64,000 nt of DNA, taken from positions 62,001-126,000 of the forward strand of contig CATQIB010000019.1 of the NCBI GenBank assembly GCA_958296185.1. Reading direction: 5' to 3'. Positions within the stretch are counted from its first letter, which is position 1. The number at the start of each line of letters is the position of its first letter. The notes beneath the pieces were generated by a model. That model had not been told where the DNA came from, did not search any database, and saw only the letters and a program-made list of their open reading frames with translations. This document shows positions 42,955 to 53,000 of the stretch, piece after piece. Position numbers and translations under genes: made by a program. This DNA comes from an uncultured Mesonia sp. (lineage in GTDB: Bacteria > Bacteroidota > Bacteroidia > Flavobacteriales > Flavobacteriaceae).

Positions 42955-45900
42955 TCATTTTTTGATCAGTTTCTGAGTAAATATAATGTCATCAGCTTGA
43001 AGCTGAATATAATAAAATCCGTTTGGTAAGCCTTTCAAAGCATAAATCGATTCCTCTCCGCTAAAAGAATCAAGTTTTAAATCCTTAATTCGTACACCCA
43101 ATTGATTATAAATCGATATGCTTAGATTTTGACCGATAAGTGATTCGGCTTTGACCTGAAAATAATCCGTAAAGGGATTAGGGTAAACAAGCCAACTAGA
43201 CTTTTTCAATATCGGGTTGGCTAAGTTTTTTTGTTTGAACAACAAAGCAAACCGATTGGCAGCTATGCTCTGTGGTATATCTTCATCGATCGTGAAATCT
43301 ACTTGATTTGCTCCTTTTGTGAGAGGAGTCTCTTGGTGTAGGTATCGATCTAATAGAAATACACTAACACCACCAAATGCTGGTAGATCAAAATTAAGTC
43401 GGTAATCGCTAAATCGGTAATTATTTACAAAGAGGTCTAAAGTGTCTCCTTTCACTGGCATTTCTCTCCGTTCTATACTTAAGTAATCGTTTTGATTGAT
43501 TATTGCAATATTCTCATCTAGATTCCCCATTTTAGCAGCATCTGCATCATTCACTTGATTGGTATAAGCAGCATCAAAGCGTATAATAAAACTATCGGTT
43601 AATTGCATATTAGAAGCCTCATTGGCATACAACTGACCGATTAAAGCCAAATCTTGCGGTTTATTCGATCTAAAAACCTGTGTGAAATTTTGATTTACTT
43701 TATCCGCTTGATTAAAAATTATTTTTGGATTTGCTCCCCCTGTACGCACAAAAAATGCTTGATTTACCTGAATAATAGCATTTGCCTCTGAGCCGTCTGA
43801 ATTGGTACCCGAAGGTAAATCTACCACAACAAAACCACCCCGCACATTCTTATTAGGATCCCAAATATAATATTGGTTCGGATTAATGTCTACAGATCGC
43901 GAAAGAACCTGATTTAAGTCAACTTGTGCTTGATACGGATTACCGACAAAATTAAACGCGCCCGGTGTTGTGTTTAACACACTGCTAGGCACTTCAAAAT
44001 TGCCAGTTTGTGTCAAATTACCACGCATACGCAGGCGCGTGGTGTCGGGCTGACTGGCGTTTTGGGTCACATTTATGTCTCGACTACCACGCACCATTAA
44101 ACGATGAGGAGTTCCTGCTTGCAAAGAAGTATTCAAAGTGCTGCTAACAGCAAACCACTGTTGGTTCGCATTATCAAAACTCCATAAAGAAGGGTTACCC
44201 GAAGGCGTGGCATCAAAACCGTTTTGACCAGTAGTTGAACCTGTAATATGCGTGCCGTAACCTGGATTAGGATTTAAAAAATTTGAATAATCCAAGTTGT
44301 TTGCCCCTTCCTGCCATTGTTCGTGAATAGTTCTCGTACTGGTTACCGAACTACTTAACAATCTGTACGCCCTCTTTGGAGGGATAATTCTCTCTACTTC
44401 AACTTCCCCCTGTATATTCATAGTATTTGGAATGGGTCCTAAAGTACCCATTTGGGCGGGGCTTTTGCTTCCAAAAATTAATTCTCCATCGATTTGCATT
44501 TTGTTACCGCTCAATTGTAAATAATGGTGATTGATTAATTTTTTATTTGGAGCAATAAATAGATTCTTACCGCTAAAATCATTTTCACTCATCCAATTAT
44601 CACCAATAAGTATATCTTTAATATTGGTTACATCTGGCGTCAATTGATTTACCCACTCATCGTTCATAAATAACAAGTAGTCTAACTCGCCAGGATTTGC
44701 TTGTGCACTATCAGTATCAATAAATTCGTTGGTAAGTATATTTTGGTAATTTCGCCTATCTTCTACTGCAACATCGGTTTGCGTATCATCTAATAAGCTG
44801 CCATCTGCGGTATTCACTGTACCACCAATGAACATTCGCCACCTTCTTGCTGTACCTGTTCCAAAAAACATATTTTGACTACCAGCAATAAACCGAGTAT
44901 TGGTATTGATTGCCCCAAATTCTTGTTCAAAGGCTGCTTGTGTGGCTCCGCGTGAAATTAGCATAAAAGCATTTGGATGAATGTACGTATCAGCATTAGA
45001 TCCTGCCGCCAAGTCGCCAACGCGCCAAACCTTATTATTGTCCATTACCAATTTTATGTCCTTCATTTCAACAATTTGGTCTGAGGCATTAAAAATCTCG
45101 ATAAATTCATTTTCATAATTAGTCGCATCGCTTATTTCGGTAATATAGACAGTTCCAGGAGTAGGAGCAACCGCAGCATTAAATACAGAAAAGCTCAAGC
45201 TATTTTGCACGGGAAACAAACCATCGTCAACACTTAATTGTAATCCTGTACCACTTTGAGTATGCGATATATTGGCAAATGACACCATCCCGTTTACCGC
45301 GGTTTCGGTTACAGGACTACCTGCTAAACTACCTGTTGAGGTGAGGTTAACACTGAGGTTATAATCGGTGTCTATATTTCCGTTGGTATCGGTAGCAATA
45401 ACCTGCACAGGTGGACTCATAGTTTGATTTACAAAAACATCACTAGGTTGTTGAAAAAAGCGTAATTCGCTGGCGTCAACAGCAATTGTAAAAACATTAC
45501 TCGTAATGTCTCCCAACAAAAATGGATCTGAAAAAGTTGAACCATTGTTTGCTGCTGTAAATCCGTGATTTGCTGCTGAAATTTTAAATTGAAGATCAGC
45601 TCCGTCTACTATATTTTGCTCCTTTAAATAAACACCCATCAAAAATTCTAAAGACGCACCATCGCCTATGCTAATAGGTGGATTAAATCCTAAAATGATT
45701 TCTTGGTTACTAATATTGATTGGATTAATGGTATAGGAATTTAAATTTTCATCGATCAAGGTAATACCTGCTAAATGGTCTTCCCACAAAGCCGTATTAC
45801 CAGCAGCGGGTACAAAGCGCATTTGGTTTACATAAGTGGGTAAATTATCGCCGCTACCTTGATCTTCTATAATAAATCCGAAAACCTCCTCTGCATTACC

Positions 45901-46644
45901 AGAAGATGTAGCGTTTACAGCATCGATAATGCCCGCTGTAACTTGGTTTAAAGGAGCAAAAATTTCTGTGGTGGCATCACCATTAATAGTGGGTGTACCG
46001 TATATTTCTATATGATCTATAGCAATATCTTCATCTTCACTGTCTAAATTGAATTCAATTTTCAAGTTTAAAGATTGTCCTGTGGCAGGAATACCTTCCA
46101 CGAATTGTTGAAAACTAGGACTCAATGCAATGCCATCTCCTACCCCATCAAAATTGGTATCTATAGCTGGTTCTGTATTTGTACTACCCCCTCTAGACTC
46201 TATATGCAGTAAAGGAGTATAGCTACCGCTATTATCAACCTCATAAGATATATGCACATAATCAGACGAGTCCCAATCTTCATCGCCGTTTGAAGCATCC
46301 TCTTCTGCCAAGTGAACTCGAAATTCTAAATTGGTATAGTAGGCGATATTGATATTTGACAGCATTAAGCTTTGTTGAGCCGATGCTCCCTCCCCATCAA
46401 TATCTTGCGCGGCAAAAAAGAAATTACCTAACTTACCTAAATAGCTCGGATTTATATTTGTACCGTCAGTGCGGATAAAATAATCTTCATTATTATCTGT
46501 AAACTCGGGGATACTAGTGCTATATCCCGCATTGGTTTCAAAATCTTGCAGATAAATCTGTGTTTGGGCTTTTAGCGAAAAAGTTAAAATAAAAAAAACA
46601 ACAATAGAAAAATAGGTCGGATAACCGTTGAAGGAAGCAAACAT
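42955..46644 (-). CDS. Secreted lamin-tail-domain protein with type IX sorting domain
   Basis: 1229 residues. A signal peptide ends FSLKAQ. An N-terminal beta-rich region contains DFETNAGYSTSIPEFTDNNE. A lamin-tail domain lies at about 498-620 (VYITEISDATNYENEFIEIF, then DIKLVMDNNKVW). Repetitive beta-strand regions follow. The C-terminal 75 residues are a type A sorting domain: VYPNPFTDYFQV, ISIYNQLGVRIKDL, GFYYIQLQ, ending FTQKLIKK. The protein is therefore exported by the type IX system and bound to or released from the cell surface. Function unknown. Monocistronic. Confidence 0.85.
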   Translation of the reverse strand: MFASFNGYPTYFSIVVFFILTFSLKAQTQIYLQDFETNAGYSTSIPEFTDNNEDYFIRTDGTNINPSYLGKLGNFFFAAQDIDGEGASAQQSLMLSNINIAYYTNLEFRVHLAEEDASNGDEDWDSSDYVHISYEVDNSGSYTPLLHIESRGGSTNTEPAIDTNFDGVGDGIALSPSFQQFVEGIPATGQSLNLKIEFNLDSEDEDIAIDHIEIYGTPTINGDATTEIFAPLNQVTAGIIDAVNATSSGNAEEVFGFIIEDQGSGDNLPTYVNQMRFVPAAGNTALWEDHLAGITLIDENLNSYTINPINISNQEIILGFNPPISIGDGASLEFLMGVYLKEQNIVDGADLQFKISAANHGFTAANNGSTFSDPFLLGDITSNVFTIAVDASELRFFQQPSDVFVNQTMSPPVQVIATDTNGNIDTDYNLSVNLTSTGSLAGSPVTETAVNGMVSFANISHTQSGTGLQLSVDDGLFPVQNSLSFSVFNAAVAPTPGTVYITEISDATNYENEFIEIFNASDQIVEMKDIKLVMDNNKVWRVGDLAAGSNADTYIHPNAFMLISRGATQAAFEQEFGAINTNTRFIAGSQNMFFGTGTARRWRMFIGGTVNTADGSLLDDTQTDVAVEDRRNYQNILTNEFIDTDSAQANPGELDYLLFMNDEWVNQLTPDVTNIKDILIGDNWMSENDFSGKNLFIAPNKKLINHHYLQLSGNKMQIDGELIFGSKSPAQMGTLGPIPNTMNIQGEVEVERIIPPKRAYRLLSSSVTSTRTIHEQWQEGANNLDYSNFLNPNPGYGTHITGSTTGQNGFDATPSGNPSLWSFDNANQQWFAVSSTLNTSLQAGTPHRLMVRGSRDINVTQNASQPDTTRLRMRGNLTQTGNFEVPSSVLNTTPGAFNFVGNPYQAQVDLNQVLSRSVDINPNQYYIWDPNKNVRGGFVVVDLPSGTNSDGSEANAIIQVNQAFFVRTGGANPKIIFNQADKVNQNFTQVFRSNKPQDLALIGQLYANEASNMQLTDSFIIRFDAAYTNQVNDADAAKMGNLDENIAIINQNDYLSIERREMPVKGDTLDLFVNNYRFSDYRLNFDLPAFGGVSVFLLDRYLHQETPLTKGANQVDFTIDEDIPQSIAANRFALLFKQKNLANPILKKSSWLVYPNPFTDYFQVKAESLIGQNLSISIYNQLGVRIKDLKLDSFSGEESIYALKGLPNGFYYIQLQADDIIFTQKLIKK

Positions 46645-46788
46645 AATTTTGAATATTTAAGAAACTAAAAATATACAAATTATTATGCTTAAATGTTAAT
46701 TTAATTTAAACAGAACATTACAAAGTATTAACCAATTCAACTAAAAAACCTAAAAATTTAAACGAATAGTAAACTAACTAAGTGATAT

Positions 46789-46820
46789 AAAAAACCCCAA
46801 ACCATAAAAGCAATTTGGGG
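46789..46820 (-). terminator. Terminator after the 305-residue T9SS protein gene
   Basis: On the minus strand the stem CCCCAAA / TTTGGGG is followed by six T. Confidence 0.7.
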
Positions 46821-46838
46821 ATTATTGGTTTAAAGTAT

Positions 46839-47756
46839 TTATTTTTTAATGATTTTTTTACTGATAGAACCTCTATTGGTATTGAGTTTTACAAAATAAG
46901 TCCCTTGAGAAAGGTTTGAAATATCTACCCCTATTGATTCCTTTGAATGTAGAATTTGTTTTCCAGCTAAATCAAAAATTTCAAGCGTTCTAATTGCTAT
47001 TCCTTTGGGCGTTTGAATTTTTAATTCGTTCACCGCAGGATTTGGATATAGTTTAACCTCGACTAACTCTATTTGATCTACAGAAAGACTTCCATTATAA
47101 TAGGTCATATTATCGTAGTAAGCATCCTCTCCATAATTATTATGCAACATATTAAAACCTTTAATATCTATTTGAGAAAAATTATTGGCGGTGTAAATTA
47201 AAGTATTATCTAAATAGTACTTTACGGCAGAAGCACTTACTTCTATACGTACATTGACCCAGCTTTGAGGAACCCAGCTAGCGGTTGTATAATCTGCAGA
47301 ATAATTTTCATCGATAATAATATACACCATTCCACGATTTTCCATACCTATACCGGCAACGGGCACAAATGTATCATTCGCATCAATTCCGTAAAGCGTA
47401 AATTCAAAATCAGAGCCTAAGGTATCGGTGATGAAGATATCATAAGAAAATGTAAAATCTTGAAATGATTTAGGGCTATTAAAGGTCTTCGCCGCACCAA
47501 AAATAGGTAGCCATTGCGAGTTGAAACCTGAATCATAGGCATTTTTAAAAGAATAACTTCCTTGGCTTGCTTGTTCGTCAGAAATTATCTGGCTTTGCAA
47601 AACGCCGTTACTACCCTCGGAAACTTCCCAGGCATTTTGACCGTGTAAGTTTCCCAACTGAAAACCCTCTGCGGTTTCAAAAGAAATGTTTGTTTGCTGA
47701 GCAAAAAAGTTTAACGTTGCTACGAATAGTAACACACTTAAGTAAATTTTTTTCAT
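46839..47756 (-). CDS. Secreted concanavalin-like protein with type IX sorting domain
   Basis: 305 residues. A signal peptide ends LNFFAQ. A beta-jelly-roll of the LamG/concanavalin type spans about 25-220 (FSYDIFITDTLGSDFEFTLY, WVNVRIEVSASAVKYYLD, and NLHGQNAWEV near the start). The type A sorting domain follows (VKLYPNPAVNELKIQ ... GTYFVKLNTNRGS ... KKIIKK). Carbohydrate binding is possible but not shown. It is not closely linked to its neighbours. Confidence 0.8.
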   Translation of the reverse strand: MKKIYLSVLLFVATLNFFAQQTNISFETAEGFQLGNLHGQNAWEVSEGSNGVLQSQIISDEQASQGSYSFKNAYDSGFNSQWLPIFGAAKTFNSPKSFQDFTFSYDIFITDTLGSDFEFTLYGIDANDTFVPVAGIGMENRGMVYIIIDENYSADYTTASWVPQSWVNVRIEVSASAVKYYLDNTLIYTANNFSQIDIKGFNMLHNNYGEDAYYDNMTYYNGSLSVDQIELVEVKLYPNPAVNELKIQTPKGIAIRTLEIFDLAGKQILHSKESIGVDISNLSQGTYFVKLNTNRGSISKKIIKK

Positions 47757-48184
47757 ATCTATTATTTTAAGAACCGACGAAAATAGAACTTAATATCGGA
47801 CAAAAAAGTTAATAAAACTCTAATTAACATCTGAAAACCCCTACAAACACTAGCCTGACCAAAATTTAATTTTGTGTTTCTTTTTATATTTTTTCAAAAA
47901 CTCTTTCAATACCTATTTATTTTAAGAGGGTTGTGATCGTTTTAAATAAAAAAGTAATGGAATCTCCTGGTAAACTAATACTTATTTTCAATAAAGAAAT
48001 TATTCTTAAAATCAATAAGAGCATTCTGATAAATATTAATTACCCTTTTTAATTATATCACTGATTTTAACCATAAAAAACCTACCTTAAATAAGATAAA
48101 AGGCGTGATTAATAGATTAAAGTAGGTGATTTGTATTTAAATACTTATTTTGCTCCAGTAAATCAATTGAATTAAAATTTATAA
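47757..48184. other. Gene-free intergenic region
   Basis: AT-rich, no frame of note. It holds one weak hairpin, CCTACCTTAA / TTAAAGTAGG, at about 48079-48127 with a 30-base loop. No promoter matching the consensus was found near the next ATG. Confidence 0.45.
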
Positions 48185-48934
48185 ATGTCCCAGTTCTTCT
48201 TACTTCGATTATCATTATTCTTTTTATTGATGGCGACTTCTGCATTTGCACAAGTTGGAATAAACACCTCGACCCCTCACCCCTCTTCAGTGCTCGACGT
48301 GGAATCTAATTCACAAGGTATGTTAACCCCAAGAATGACCAGTGCCCAAAGAAATGGTATTTCCAACCCAGCTAATGGTCTTCTTGTATTTGATACTGAT
48401 GCGCAGGCTTTTTTTTACTACAGCAATACCAATTGGATAAAATTAAAATCAGCCGTAGATAATAGCCTATATTCTGGATGGGCAGAATATAGAGACGATA
48501 CCTACACAAACGCTAATCCCTTTGAAATAAATAAAAATACCAAATATACTTTACCCAACAACGCTAACATAAGTAATGAAACTCAGTTACCTATTGATAT
48601 ACCTACATTTTATGATGCCTCAACATCTAAAATTTTAGAAAAAGATGGTGACGCACTAAATGTGGTTATAGAATTTAAGGCGCGACCAACGGCGGGAAGT
48701 TTCGCTAGGCTATCGGTAAGTTTAGATATTGGTGGAGCTGTAGGGGAGATATATCCTAGGGATTTTAGTATGGCAAAAGGTAAAAATGAGGAACATTATT
48801 ACTTGAGTTCTTTTCAAGTCTTTACTTTAAACACTTGGTCTACAAATGGAGCAAAAATTAAAGTTTCCTGTACAGAGGATACCGAAATTTATGATATACG
48901 ATATGTTATCTCCCGAACCCATAAAGCCCGCTAA
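48185..48934 (+). CDS. Secreted protein of the flavobacterial VGIN...LDV type, unknown function
   Basis: 249 residues. The signal peptide ends SAFAQ, followed at once by VGINTSTPHPSSVLDVESN and GMLTPRMTSAQRNGISNPA. This N-terminal module is widespread in secreted Bacteroidota proteins and resembles the start of tail-fibre-like proteins. The C-terminal 160 residues form an unrecognised beta-rich domain. No type IX sorting domain is present. Confidence 0.75.
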   Translation: MSQFFLLRLSLFFLLMATSAFAQVGINTSTPHPSSVLDVESNSQGMLTPRMTSAQRNGISNPANGLLVFDTDAQAFFYYSNTNWIKLKSAVDNSLYSGWAEYRDDTYTNANPFEINKNTKYTLPNNANISNETQLPIDIPTFYDASTSKILEKDGDALNVVIEFKARPTAGSFARLSVSLDIGGAVGEIYPRDFSMAKGKNEEHYYLSSFQVFTLNTWSTNGAKIKVSCTEDTEIYDIRYVISRTHKAR

Positions 48935-49132
48935 TTATTTAGTTTTAACAAATTGGAAATAAAAAAAATTTAACCTAATTTGCTTATATACCAAGGGCAT
49001 TTAATTATGGGCAAAATACTGCTTATTTTTAAATGAAGGTAAAACCTTAACCGCTTAAACTAAGTATTCTAAAAACTATTAAGAAAGGTTTAAACCTATA
49101 AATTCTGGTTAATCCTATTTATCTTATCAACT

Positions 49133-49170
49133 AAAAAATCCGCTCTAAGCTAAAGCTCAAAGCGGATTTT
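49133..49170. terminator. Bidirectional terminator after the secreted VGIN protein and the PorT-like gene
   Basis: Stem AAAATCCGCT / AGCGGATTTT with a 16-base loop and A/T tracts on both sides. Confidence 0.7.
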
Positions 49171-49193
49171 AAAATAAATTTTGCTATTACGAC

Positions 49194-50087
49194 TTAATTT
49201 TTACTTGCTTTTTTAAACCAATTGAACTGATTGAAAGCATAGCCAACCTTAATTCCGAATGAGGTTAATCTGGCCTTTTCGGCAAAATCAGACTCCAATA
49301 TACTGTTTAGCTTAAAATCTTGAGGTTGCTCAGCTTGATAACCAACCAATTGTTTTTTAGATTTTGACTCAATATGCGCCAATCCATAATTTACAAATAG
49401 GCCAATAAAATAGCTAGAATGAGCATTTATTTTCTTTCTCCATCCGATTTCAGCTACGGCCGAAACACCGGTTTTTAATGCTAATTTTTGCTCTCCAGAC
49501 TGTAGTTGGTTAAAAGTTCCAAATCCCATAAAGGCTGGGCCAAACAATTCAGCATTATATTGTTCATAATAACCACTGGTATTTAATTGCTTAATTGAGG
49601 TATTATACTGAGCTTTTAGCATTAAGTCTAATTGAAATCCCGCCTGTGCGTACCAGTTAATTTTACCTTTATTTTGATAACCAATTGTTATAGGGAGGTG
49701 CAATAGATGTGCGACTTGTTCTTCATTCAATCCCTTGGTCTGATAACGAAACTCAAAAGACTCATCTTCAAAATCACGGGTTTGATAACTAGATCGCAGG
49801 TTTTTCACTTCAGCCGATGAATTAAACCTTTGATAAACCAAACCTGTATTCAATGTCCAATCTTCTTTGATTCGGTAACTATAACCTATCCCAAGACCAT
49901 ACGCTATTTTGGCATCTACCTCTCCTTGTTTTACCTCATAATTAAGAGAATTTAATCCACTACGAATTTCTAATGAAAATTCGTGAGGTGTTTCTTGAGC
50001 AAATGCGCTTGCCCCCATTAAACTAATTCCTGTTAAAAACAAACCAACAATCTTGCTGGCTTGTTTTTTACTATTAAATGCTATCAT
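49194..50087 (-). CDS. Outer-membrane beta-barrel protein (PorT-like)
   Basis: 297 residues. The signal peptide ends GASAFAQE. Alternating amphipathic strands are visible (AYGLGIGYSYRIKEDWTL, TGLVYQRF, IGLFVNYGLAHI), ending in aromatic FNWFKKA. This is the pattern of the small porin-like or PorT-type barrels of Bacteroidota. It follows the giant HYR-repeat gene by 8 bases and is surely co-transcribed with it. Possibly the pair forms a surface anchor and adhesin; this is inference. Confidence 0.75.
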   Translation of the reverse strand: MIAFNSKKQASKIVGLFLTGISLMGASAFAQETPHEFSLEIRSGLNSLNYEVKQGEVDAKIAYGLGIGYSYRIKEDWTLNTGLVYQRFNSSAEVKNLRSSYQTRDFEDESFEFRYQTKGLNEEQVAHLLHLPITIGYQNKGKINWYAQAGFQLDLMLKAQYNTSIKQLNTSGYYEQYNAELFGPAFMGFGTFNQLQSGEQKLALKTGVSAVAEIGWRKKINAHSSYFIGLFVNYGLAHIESKSKKQLVGYQAEQPQDFKLNSILESDFAEKARLTSFGIKVGYAFNQFNWFKKASKN

Positions 50088-50095
50088 AAATCTAC

Positions 50096-53000
50096 TTATT
50101 CAATTATTAATTTAGTATTGCTTGAGTTTTTTGCAGTTCGGCAGACCACTAGATATAAACCACTGGCTAGATCTTGTGGAAGGTTAAGAGCAGCAATTGG
50201 AGAAAAACTTTGTTCGTGGTGAACTTGGTGTCCGTGCAAATCGTAAATACGAATATCCATAGGAAGTTCTTGTGAAACACCAAAACCAACGCGTACCGAA
50301 ACAGGAGTTCCTAAAGCTGTAGGGTTAGGGATTAATTGCGTTTCAAAGTCATGAACTAAGGATACTTTACCTAAGCAAGTTCTAATAATTTCTCCTTCTG
50401 TCGTAGTCATATTCACGCTATATTCTGTTTCAGGATTTAGTAATTCTGTTGATTTATCTCCTGCAGAATAGTATGGATCTGTACCGATTAAAACTCCATC
50501 AGCATACCACTCATAAGAAATAAATGTATATCCTCCATTGTTAGATGCATTGTTATTTACCAATAGAACATTATCAAACTTCTGCTCCACAATTGCAAAA
50601 AAGTCAAATTTCTTCTCAATTATAATTTCATAGGTTTGTTCGGTCGAACCGTCTTGAGACTCAATGATCACCTCTTGAGTATATATACCGGGCTTTGGTA
50701 CATCAATTGTAAAAGAACGTGATGGACTCACCAGCGCATTAGTTTCTGCTTCAATAGTAATATTAACAGTACCTAATTCTTGTCCACATGGAATTTCATA
50801 TTTTACAACATCAGCAGGGTTAGATTGATATACATCTTCTATTTGAATTCCATACATCTTACTATCTCTACTCATGATTTGTAGCTCTTGATTTACCTTC
50901 GCTGCAGGCTGATAATTGGTATTTCCGTCTTGATGGGCGGTAATATTAATTAAACCTGAAGTTAGTAAAGTCACCCATCCGCTTGTACTTACGGTGGCTG
51001 CTGGTGAATTAGTAGTATAATTATAAGTATAACTCACTGGTAAACCTGAACTTGCTGTGGCTTGCAATTGAAAATCTGCATCGTCCTCAATATATAATGT
51101 ATCTAAATCATCAAAGATTATTTGTTGAGGAGCTCGATCAATTTGTAATGTGGCATCTAAGGTGATTGATGGACAGTTAGGCGATTGTGCAGAAGGGGTA
51201 ATTACCGCAGTAACTTGATAAGTTCCTGCATCTATGGCTCCATTTACACTCACACCACTCGGTGAAATAGCGTAAGATACGCTTGCTCCTGTCGGGAGAT
51301 TATTCACCACTAAATTATGCTCTTGTCCGTTATAAATAACTTGTAAATCATCCAAAGTTACTTGTTCAATCGGAGATGATTGCACCATAACATTCTGGGT
51401 TTGCTGACTGCTATTGCCTTGAGCATCGGTATACGTCCACGTGATTACTGTAGTTCCTTGTGCGGTGATCGGGAAATTAGCATCGTGACTAACACTTACT
51501 GTTCCTCCACAATTATCGGTAGCGCTAGGTACGGCTACATCGCTAGCCTTAACTTCGCATTGTGCGGTGATATCGGCTAAAGTAGCCACATCAGCTACAG
51601 GCGCTTGATCATCATTAATTACAACATTCTGGGTTTGCTGACTGCTATTGCCTTGAGCATCGGTATACGTCCACGTGATTACTGTAGTTCCTTGTGCGGT
51701 GATCGGGAAATTAGCATCGTGACTAACACTTACTGTTCCTCCACAATTATCGGTAGCGCTAGGTACGGCTACATCGCTAGCCTTAACTTCGCATTGTGCG
51801 GTGATATCGGCTAAAGTAGCCACATCAGCTACAGGCGCTTGATCATCATTAATTATAACATTTTGGGTTTGCTGACTGCTGTTGCCTTGAGCATCGGTAT
51901 ACGTCCAAGTGATTACTGTAGTTCCTTGTGCGGTGATCGGGAAATTAGCATCGTGACTAACACTTACTGTTCCTCCACAATTATCGGTAGCGCTAGGTAC
52001 AGCTACATCGCTAGCCTTAACTTCACATTGAGCGGTGATATCGGTTAAAGTAGCCACATCAGCTACAGGCGCTTGATCATCATTAATTACAACATTCTGG
52101 GTTTGCTGACTGCTGTTGCCTTGAGCATCGGTATACGTCCACGTGATTACTGTAGTTCCTTGTGCGGTGATCGGGAAATTAGCATCGTGACTAACACTTA
52201 CTGTTCCTCCACAATTATCGGTAGCGCTAGGTACAGCTACATCGCTAGCCTTAACTTCACACTGATCGGTGATATCGGCTAAAGTAGCAACATCAGCTAC
52301 AGGAGCTTGATCATCAAGAATTACAACATTCTGGGTTTGCTGACTGCTGTTGCCTTGAGCATCGGTATACGTCCACGTGATTACTGTAGTTCCTTGTGCG
52401 GTGATCGGGAAATTAGCATCGTGACTAACACTTACTGTTCCTCCACAATTATCGGTAGCGCTAGGTACAGCTACATCGCTAGCCTTAACTTCGCATTGTG
52501 CGGTGATATCGGCTAAAGTAGCCACATCAGCTACAGGCGCTTGATCATCATTAATTACAACATTCTGGGTTTGCTGACTGCTATTGCCTTGAGCATCGGT
52601 ATACGTCCAAGTGATTACTGTAGTTCCTTGTGCGGTGATCGGGAAATTAGCATCGTGACTAACACTTACTGTTCCTCCACAATTATCGGTAGCGCTAGGT
52701 ACAGCTACATCGCTAGCCTTAACTTCACATTGAGCGGTGATATCGGTTAAAGTAGCCACATCAGCTACAGGCGCTTGATCATCATTAATTACAACATTCT
52801 GGGTTTGCTGACTGCTGTTGCCTTGAGCATCGGTATACGTCCAAGTGATTACTGTAGTTCCTTGTGCGGTGATCGGGAAATTAGCATCGTGACTAACACT
52901 TACTGTTCCTCCACAATTATCGGTAGCGCTAGGTACGGCTACATCGCTAGCCTTAACTTCGCATTGTGCGGTGATATCGGCTAAAGTAGCCACATCAGCT